The translations under genes were made by a program, and so were the position numbers. Positions 59,400 through 64,000 of a DNA stretch of 64,000 bases are shown here, piece after piece; position 1 is the stretch's first letter, and each line of letters begins with the position of its first letter. The DNA is from Gudongella sp964575895. Its GTDB lineage: Bacteria; Bacillota; Clostridia; Tissierellales; Tissierellaceae. The notes below the pieces were generated by a model. The model did no database searches. It was given only the letters and a program-made list of their open reading frames with translations, and had not been told where the DNA came from. The stretch covers positions 35,078 to 99,077 of the forward strand of contig CAZNTE010000006.1 of NCBI GenBank assembly GCA_964575895.1, read 5' to 3'.

Positions 59400-60756
59400 T
59401 TAGAAACCCTCCTTTTTTGGTTTTAAAGAATATCTTAAGTCCCGAAAGATCATCTGATAGACAAAATACTACAATTCTATCGTTGGCCATCAAAGTAGTA
59501 CTCCCCTTTGGAATAATAACATCGTTATCTCTAACAATAGCTCCAATAATCATACCTTTTGGTAAATCAAGTTCCATAAGGGTTTTCCCAAGTAGAGGTA
59601 AATCATTATCAAGGATAATTTCAGTAACTTCTGCATTTCCTCCAAGTAATAGGGATACAGAAACAACCTTCCCACCCCTTATATATTTTAAAATACTGCT
59701 GGCAGTAATGTAGACAGGATTTATTGCTGCATCAATATTAAGTCTATCTATGATATTAATGTAGTTAGATCTTGATATTTTTGCTATTGTCTTCCCAACT
59801 CCTGATTGTTTTGCCATGAGAGCCATTAGAAGGTTCTCTTCGTCAAATCCCGTAACACCAACGAATGCATCCATGGATGATAAGGCTTCTTCCTCAAGAA
59901 GATGAATATCCGTCCCATCTCCATGTATTATCAACACATTATCAAGTTGTTCTGATAATTCTTGACATCTTTGTCTATCCTGCTCTATTAATGTAACTTG
60001 TATTTTATTCTTACATAGCCTTTTTGCCAGGTAGTAACCTACATTTCCCCCACCTAGAATCATAACCTTGCTAACCAGTTTTCTGTGATAATCTTCTCCA
60101 AGTCGATGAGAAAATCTTTCGATCTCCTTAGTATTACCTATAATATGAATAATATCTCCATCGATCAGCTTAGTTGATCCGTTGGGGATTATAATGCTTC
60201 CCTCTCTCGAAATGGCTGTGATCAACAAATGCTCCAAACCAACCAGGTCCATAATCCTCTTCCCAGCAAATTCTTCATTATTGGAAATATTAAAATCTAC
60301 CATTTGAACCTTACCACTGGCAAAATCATCTGTATAAAAACTATAGCTTTTCATCAAATACTTTTCCATTGCAATGGCAGTTGCTAAATCTGGATTAATA
60401 ATATGATCAATGCCAAGTTCAGCTTTAAGAAAATCAATTTGCTGCATATATTCAGGATTTCTTATCCTTGCAATAGTCTGTTTACATCCGAGTTTTTTCG
60501 CAAGGGTGCATATAAGGGTATTTGTTTCATCATTCTCTGTTGATCCCACCAACAAATCATAGGTTTCAACATTTAAATCCCTCATCATCTTAATGTCTAT
60601 ACCATTTGCTGTTACTGTAAGAACATCTAAGTGCTCATTTAATCTTTCTAATACTTTTGTGTTACTATCCATTACTGTAACATCAATATTTTCTGCAACA
60701 AAAAACTCCGCTAACTTTGCCCCAAGCTTCCCAGCTCCTACTATCATTGCTTTCAT
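59377..60756 (-). CDS. trkA: Trk system potassium uptake regulatory protein TrkA
   Basis: Cytoplasmic NAD(H)/nucleotide-binding ring that gates TrkH. The 459-residue protein has two RCK units in tandem: Rossmann motifs VGAGKLGAKLAEF (about 5-17) and LGGGNVGYYLAKRL (about 233-246), each followed by a TrkA_C domain (NGSTKLIDGDIIHIIG, PKGSTTLMANDRIVVF). ATG 60756 lies 6 nt downstream of GAGGTG; a GTG in that site would give a longer product. First gene of the two-gene operon. Confidence 0.94.
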   Translation of the reverse strand: MKAMIVGAGKLGAKLAEFFVAENIDVTVMDSNTKVLERLNEHLDVLTVTANGIDIKMMRDLNVETYDLLVGSTENDETNTLICTLAKKLGCKQTIARIRNPEYMQQIDFLKAELGIDHIINPDLATAIAMEKYLMKSYSFYTDDFASGKVQMVDFNISNNEEFAGKRIMDLVGLEHLLITAISREGSIIIPNGSTKLIDGDIIHIIGNTKEIERFSHRLGEDYHRKLVSKVMILGGGNVGYYLAKRLCKNKIQVTLIEQDRQRCQELSEQLDNVLIIHGDGTDIHLLEEEALSSMDAFVGVTGFDEENLLMALMAKQSGVGKTIAKISRSNYINIIDRLNIDAAINPVYITASSILKYIRGGKVVSVSLLLGGNAEVTEIILDNDLPLLGKTLMELDLPKGMIIGAIVRDNDVIIPKGSTTLMANDRIVVFCLSDDLSGLKIFFKTKKGGFLSELWNRS

Positions 60757-60883
60757 CAATTTCACCTCTTCAGATTGCTATATTCCGGCTTAAAACGGAT
60801 AAATTTCATTTTATAACAAATTTATAATAATTTCAACTTAAGTATACTACATACCAAGACCAATGCCAACTTTCATTTTATTA

Positions 60884-60911
60884 TTGACATATGTTCATTA
60901 TCTAGTATAAT
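60884..60911 (+). promoter_or_regulatory. near-consensus promoter of the NifX/MinD operon
   Basis: TTGACA (60884-60889), 16-bp spacer, TATAAT (60906-60911): both hexamers are perfect. It lies 41 bp upstream of the DUF5320 start. Confidence 0.8.
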
Positions 60912-60924
60912 GGAATTAGATAAT
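60897..60924 (+). promoter_or_regulatory. inverted repeat overlapping the -10 and start point
   Basis: ATTATCTA (60897-60904) and TAGATAAT (60917-60924) are perfect inverted arms flanking the -10 hexamer. A protein bound here would block RNA polymerase, so a repressor operator is likely. Confidence 0.6.
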
Positions 60925-60951
60925 GGTTATCAATTAGAAAGGAGAATTTAT

Positions 60952-61221
60952 ATGCCACGATTTGATATGACAGGTCCTATGGGCCGAGGAGTTTTTACAG
61001 GTAGAGGAATGGGTTATTGTGCATCCAGATTTGACCCAGGTTTTATTAGAGGAGGAATGGGTAGAGGGAGAGGAGTTGCTAGAGGATTTGGTTATAGGAG
61101 AAATTTTTATCCAACTCTTTCTTTAAGAGAGGAAAAAGAAATACTAGAGGAAGAACTAAGATATTTGGAAGAAGAAATGAATAGTATCAAGGTTGCTCTT
61201 AAAGACTTAGAGGAGGAGTAA
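60952..61221 (+). CDS. DUF5320 family protein
   Basis: The 89-residue protein has a Gly/Arg/Met-rich first half (MPRFDMTGPMGRG, GRGMGYC, GGMGRGRGVARG) with a single Cys, then a C-terminal charged coiled-coil (LREEKEILEEELRYLEEEM). This is the DUF5320 layout, commonly placed beside NifX-like and MinD-like genes in anaerobes. ATG 60952 follows AAAGGAG; a longer frame from 60910 would start at the -10 region. It opens the operon and might bind a metal cluster or serve as a scaffold, but no function has been shown to my knowledge. Confidence 0.88.
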   Translation: MPRFDMTGPMGRGVFTGRGMGYCASRFDPGFIRGGMGRGRGVARGFGYRRNFYPTLSLREEKEILEEELRYLEEEMNSIKVALKDLEEE

Positions 61222-61222
61222 A

Positions 61223-61585
61223 ATGTTAATTGGTATTCCTTGTAATATAAAGGATTTAAACTCTGCTGTAGGTGAATCATTTGGCCGTTCAAATTATTAT
61301 CTAATTTATGATACTGAAAATAATAATTCTAACTTCGTGATTAACCATGCATCAAATTCACAAGGAGGAGCTGGAGTCAAGGCAGCTCAAGTTATTGTTG
61401 ATAATAAGGTTGATGCTTTAATCACACCTCAACTTGGTGAAAATGCTGCTATAGTTTTAAAGGCAGCAGACATAAAGATTTACAAATCTATATTGGGGAC
61501 CTTGATTGAGAATATTTCTGCTCTTAAGAAAGATGAACTTCCTTCCTTAATGGAAATACATCAAGGTTATCATGGTCACCAATGA
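61223..61585 (+). CDS. NifX/NifB-C-terminal-like cofactor-binding protein
   Basis: The 120-residue protein has the dinitrogenase iron-molybdenum cofactor domain fold: IGIPCNIKDLNSAVGESFGRSNYYLIYD, QGGAGVKAAQVIVDNKVDALIT and QLGENAAIVLKAADIKIY. The tail HQGYHGHQ is His-rich. The family binds Fe-S or FeMo-co-like clusters; nitrogenase genes are not present here, so it must serve something else. It starts one base after the DUF5320 stop and overlaps the following ATPase gene by 4 bp. Confidence 0.92.
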   Translation: MLIGIPCNIKDLNSAVGESFGRSNYYLIYDTENNNSNFVINHASNSQGGAGVKAAQVIVDNKVDALITPQLGENAAIVLKAADIKIYKSILGTLIENISALKKDELPSLMEIHQGYHGHQ

Positions 61586-62424
61586 AAATTGCAGTTTTAA
61601 GTGGAAAAGGAGGGACTGGTAAAACCCTAGTAGCTACCAATCTTTCCTTCTCCATTAACAATTCTTTATACCTTGACTGTGATGTAGAAGAACCAAATGG
61701 TCATCTTTTCTTTGAATCACCACTTATCAGTAGTGTTGATGTAAGTTTGCCTATACCAAGAGTTATAGATGAAAAATGCGATGGTTGTATGAAATGTGTT
61801 GATTTTTGTAAATTTAATGCTCTAGCTTATGTTGGTAATAAGGTTTTAGTTTTTGATAAAATATGTCATTCTTGTGGTGGATGTAAGCTGGTTTGTCCCC
61901 ATGATGCTATATATGAAGAGGAAAGGGTTATTGGAAAGATAGAATCTAGAAAATATGGTGGAGTTGATGTACATACTGGAATACTAAATCCTGGAGAAGA
62001 ATCAGGCACAAAAATTATATCTAGATTGATGGAAATAGCCAAGTCAAAAAGGGAAGAGATAACAGTAATTGATTCTCCTCCAGGTAGTTCCTGTGTTGTA
62101 ATGGACTCCATTAAAGATGCTGACTATTGTATTATAGTTGCTGAAAGTTCGATTTTTGGAGCTCATAACTTGGAAATGGTCCATGAACTAGTCTTGTTAT
62201 TTGAAAAACCTATGGGGGTTGTTCTAAACAAGACGACCAATGGCATAAACCCATCTAAACTTTATTGCGAAAATAATAATATCCCTATACTATTAGATAT
62301 TCCATTTAGTAAAAAAATTAACGCCATTAGTAGTTCTGGGGTGTTAATCTCAGAAGAAGATGAAAAGTATAAAATAATGTTTACTAACCTCCTTAAAAAG
62401 ATTACTGGAGGTGAAATATCTTGA
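61582..62424 (+). CDS. MinD/Mrp-type P-loop ATPase with inserted ferredoxin domain (first copy)
   Basis: The 280-residue cytoplasmic ATPase has a deviant Walker A GKGGTGKT (8-15), DCDVEEPN (switch I), and DSPPGSSC (switch II). Between them two [4Fe-4S] motifs are inserted: C66, C69, C72, C76 and C95, C98, C101, C105. This is the NBP35/Mrp-like group with an internal bacterial-type ferredoxin, common in anaerobes. It may load or move Fe-S or other metal clusters. ATG overlaps the NifX-like stop (ATGA). Confidence 0.93.
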   Translation: MKIAVLSGKGGTGKTLVATNLSFSINNSLYLDCDVEEPNGHLFFESPLISSVDVSLPIPRVIDEKCDGCMKCVDFCKFNALAYVGNKVLVFDKICHSCGGCKLVCPHDAIYEEERVIGKIESRKYGGVDVHTGILNPGEESGTKIISRLMEIAKSKREEITVIDSPPGSSCVVMDSIKDADYCIIVAESSIFGAHNLEMVHELVLLFEKPMGVVLNKTTNGINPSKLYCENNNIPILLDIPFSKKINAISSSGVLISEEDEKYKIMFTNLLKKITGGEIS

Positions 62425-63299
62425 AGCAGTTACTAATTTTAAGCGGTAAGGGTGGTACTGGTAAGACTACCATCGCCAGTGGATTAATTAAGCTAGCTGA
62501 AGTTAAAGCTTATGCTGACTGTGATGTGGATGCTCCAAATTTACATTTATCAATAAATCAGAATACTGATCCTCATGTATCTGATTTTTATGGTTTAGAC
62601 CTTGCTAATATTAATAAAGAAACTTGCATACTATGTGGAAAGTGCTTTGATAATTGTAGATTCCATGCAATAAAGTTTGATGAGTATTATGAAGTGGATC
62701 CTTATGCTTGTGAAGGATGTAGTGTATGTGAATATATTTGTCCTGTAAATGCAATAACTATGAAGGAAAGAGTCATTGGAGTGACAAAAGTCTACTCAAA
62801 TTACCATGTTTTTTCAACTGCCCAATTAAGAATGGGTAGTGGAAACTCTGGATTACTTGTAACTGAGGTAAAAAAAGGTCTAGCTCCTTATAAGAATAAA
62901 TGTAATTTGAGCATAATTGACGGTTCTCCAGGTATAGGTTGCCCTGTTATAGCCTCAATAAGTGGTGTTGATATGATTTTAGTTGTAGCAGAACCATCTT
63001 TGTCTGGATATCATGATATGCTGAGAATCATAAAAACTTCCCACGGTTTTCCTTCAATTGTTAGTGTTTGCGTAAATAAATGTGATTTAAACAAAAAGTT
63101 GACAGATGATATCATTAACTACTGTACAGAGAACAAAATCCCATTTTTGGGAACTCTTCCATTTGATGAAAGGGTCCTAGAAACAATTAATAATGGTCTA
63201 ACCATAGCTGATATGGATAGCCCCCTTAAGCATGACCTTGAAGAGATTCTAGAAAAAATACTTAATATATTAGATTTGAAAGGGGACAAAAATTTATGA
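62421..63299 (+). CDS. MinD/Mrp-type P-loop ATPase with inserted ferredoxin domain (second copy)
   Basis: The 292-residue paralogue has Walker A GKGGTGKT (9-16), DCDVDAPN, DGSPGIGCPV in place of DSPPG, and two [4Fe-4S] motifs with C69, C72, C75, C79 and C97, C100, C103, C107. The start is TTG 62421 after GGAGGTGAAATATC, overlapping the first copy by 4 bp. Side-by-side copies suggest a heterodimer, as MinD-type ATPases act as dimers. The following NifX-like gene overlaps by 4 bp. Confidence 0.93.
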   Translation: MKQLLILSGKGGTGKTTIASGLIKLAEVKAYADCDVDAPNLHLSINQNTDPHVSDFYGLDLANINKETCILCGKCFDNCRFHAIKFDEYYEVDPYACEGCSVCEYICPVNAITMKERVIGVTKVYSNYHVFSTAQLRMGSGNSGLLVTEVKKGLAPYKNKCNLSIIDGSPGIGCPVIASISGVDMILVVAEPSLSGYHDMLRIIKTSHGFPSIVSVCVNKCDLNKKLTDDIINYCTENKIPFLGTLPFDERVLETINNGLTIADMDSPLKHDLEEILEKILNILDLKGDKNL

Positions 63300-63634
63300 A
63301 AATTGCCATTGCATCAGATAACAAAATGGTAGCATCTCATTTTGGACATTGTGAAGCCTTTGAATGCTTTGTTTTAAAAGATAATAAGATTGATAAATGG
63401 GAAAGGATTGAAAACCCTGGGCACAAACCAGGTTTTCTACCAGTTTATTTATACCAAAAAGAAGTGGATGTAATTATTGCAGGTGGTATGGGTCAAAGTG
63501 CTGCAGATCTATTTAATAGAAATGGTATAAAAGTTGTTTGTGGTGCTAAGGGAAACATTGAAGATGTTGCAAATGACTATATTAATGGGACATTAATTGC
63601 AAAGGGATCTCTCTGTGAAGAACATGATCATTAG
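63296..63634 (+). CDS. NifX/NifB-C-terminal-like cofactor-binding protein (second)
   Basis: The 112-residue protein has the same cofactor domain as the one at 61.2 kb: KIAIASDNKMVASHFGHCEAFECFV, KEVDVIIAGGMGQSAADLFNRNGIKVVCG, and an ending CEEHDH that could bind metal. HFGHCE with His/Cys is the usual cluster-binding edge in this family. It is the last gene of the operon and ends in a strong terminator. The two NifX-like proteins differ enough to be old paralogues. Confidence 0.92.
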   Translation: MKIAIASDNKMVASHFGHCEAFECFVLKDNKIDKWERIENPGHKPGFLPVYLYQKEVDVIIAGGMGQSAADLFNRNGIKVVCGAKGNIEDVANDYINGTLIAKGSLCEEHDH

Positions 63635-63668
63635 GATAGTGGATTTTTCCACTATCTTATTCTTTTAA
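63635..63668 (+). terminator. terminator of the NifX/MinD operon
   Basis: GATAGTGG and CCACTATC pair around ATTTTT, then TTATTCTTTT. Confidence 0.88.
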
Positions 63669-63793
63669 AATAATCTTCGCCTATGTTGGTTAAATACTTT
63701 TATCCATATTTCATCAGAATCCATTTCCTTATAAAATTTAATTCCCACTAATTTAAGTGGAGTCAATATTTCTCTAAAATAGTACAATGGCAT
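63665..63793 (-). CDS. small hypothetical protein
   Basis: A 42-residue frame (MPLYYFREILTPLK, then FYKEMDSDEIWIKVF and a basic RRR end) with AGAAGGG at 9 nt from the ATG. It is amphipathic and shows no family motif I know. The ribosome site and the stop near the terminator of the neighbouring operon make it plausible, but it is too short for certainty. Confidence 0.4.
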   Translation of the reverse strand: MPLYYFREILTPLKLVGIKFYKEMDSDEIWIKVFNQHRRRLF

Positions 63794-63871
63794 CTGCATC
63801 ATCCCTTCTTATTTCTTATAGATATTAAGATTATAAATGTTGGAAATTACAAATAAATTACATATAAAACC
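63794..63871. other. AT-rich intergenic stretch
   Basis: No coding frame, repeat or RNA-like structure is evident; it probably contains the promoter of the 42-residue frame. Confidence 0.4.
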
Positions 63872-63914
63872 AAAAAACCATTAAGCTATAATATAAAATT
63901 ATAACCTAATGGTT
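63872..63914 (-). terminator. terminator of a minus-strand gene beyond the right edge
   Basis: AACCATTA and TAATGGTT (63876-63883, 63907-63914) with an inner TATAAT/ATTATA pairing form a long hairpin; on the minus strand it is followed by TTTTTTGG. It would end a transcript coming from the right of the window. In 63915-64000 I see no gene I can name. Confidence 0.65.
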
Positions 63915-64000
63915 AAATATTTGACAAATTTTATTTCAGTTTTATTTTGACTCATTGTAAAATGAAATTGAACTAATATAAAAAGCCCATAGATGAATAT

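Noticed and set aside
60952..63634. Nitrogenase or nif gene cluster
   Set aside because: Only NifX-like cofactor domains are present; no nifHDK, nifB radical SAM domain or nifEN is seen.

Overview
The window reads as a chromosomal segment from a low-GC, strictly or mostly anaerobic Gram-positive bacterium of the Clostridia/Tissierellia type. The basis is AT-rich codons, strong Shine-Dalgarno sites of the GGAGGTGAT type, a selenocysteine formate dehydrogenase joined to NuoE/F/G-like subunits, oxygen/NO defence proteins (flavodiiron protein, hemerythrins, ferritin-like protein), FprA-style electron chemistry, and many amino-acid and peptide genes. I see no rRNA, tRNA, CRISPR array, insertion sequence or prophage; most of the DNA is housekeeping or metabolic and lies in short operons, mainly on the minus strand.

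Layout. 1-5.3 kb: polyamine synthesis (speD-speE), a small secreted protein, an ECF vitamin-uptake subunit, a DMT exporter and CorA. 5.4-12.5 kb: MATE pump, an AraC regulator fused to a degenerate glycosidase-like domain, another DMT exporter, and a GntR(YtrA)-regulated ABC-2 operon. 12.6-21.4 kb: bioY/birA (convergent), type 2 IPP isomerase, LCP cell-wall ligase, DJ-1 protein, DUF438/hemerythrin/PAS protein, lipoprotein, radical SAM protein and glycerate kinase. 21.5-26.3 kb: flavodiiron protein divergent from a hemerythrin, then a three-gene metal operon (free HMA chaperone, P1B-ATPase with CPG instead of CPC, Fnr-like regulator with N-terminal cysteines) preceded by a perfect Fnr-like palindrome. 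26.3-35.7 kb: threonine aldolase, plsY, DEAD-box helicase, ABC-F protein, a heliorhodopsin next to msrB, oligoendopeptidase F and an ATP-grasp ligase.

35.9-41.9 kb: an IclR-regulated operon for uptake and hydrolysis of N-acyl/peptide-like amino-acid compounds (YfcC transporter, two M20 hydrolases, N-acyl-D-amino-acid deacylase). 42.1-51.0 kb: a DUF1328 membrane protein that appears frameshifted, then a long minus-strand formate dehydrogenase operon (nuoE-like, nuoF-like, nuoG-like, selenoprotein fdhA, ferritin-like, mobA, fdhD, TupA-like lipoprotein). The fdhA reading frame is broken only by a UGA that is followed by a clear bacterial SECIS hairpin, so it is one 889-residue selenoprotein. 51.3-60.8 kb: ketopantoate reductase, DUF1294, class I glutamine amidotransferase-like hydrolase, alpha/beta hydrolase, ung, alr, a TIGR03915/TIGR03916-type DNA-repair pair, and TrkA/TrkH potassium uptake. 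60.9-63.6 kb: a tightly coupled plus-strand operon of a DUF5320 protein, two NifX-like proteins and two ferredoxin-bearing MinD/Mrp-type ATPases under a near-consensus promoter with an overlapping inverted repeat; its cellular role is not established and it is a good candidate for an under-described metal/Fe-S system.

Most promising for follow-up: the heliorhodopsin-msrB pair in an apparent anaerobe, the NifX/MinD operon, the selenoprotein formate dehydrogenase with its paralogous NuoG-like subunit, and the metal operon with its unusual ATPase and linked Fnr-like regulator. Many genes here have a GTG lying inside the Shine-Dalgarno sequence (GAGGTGAT...), so longest-frame starts are often a few codons too long; starts given here were moved to the codon with proper spacing.
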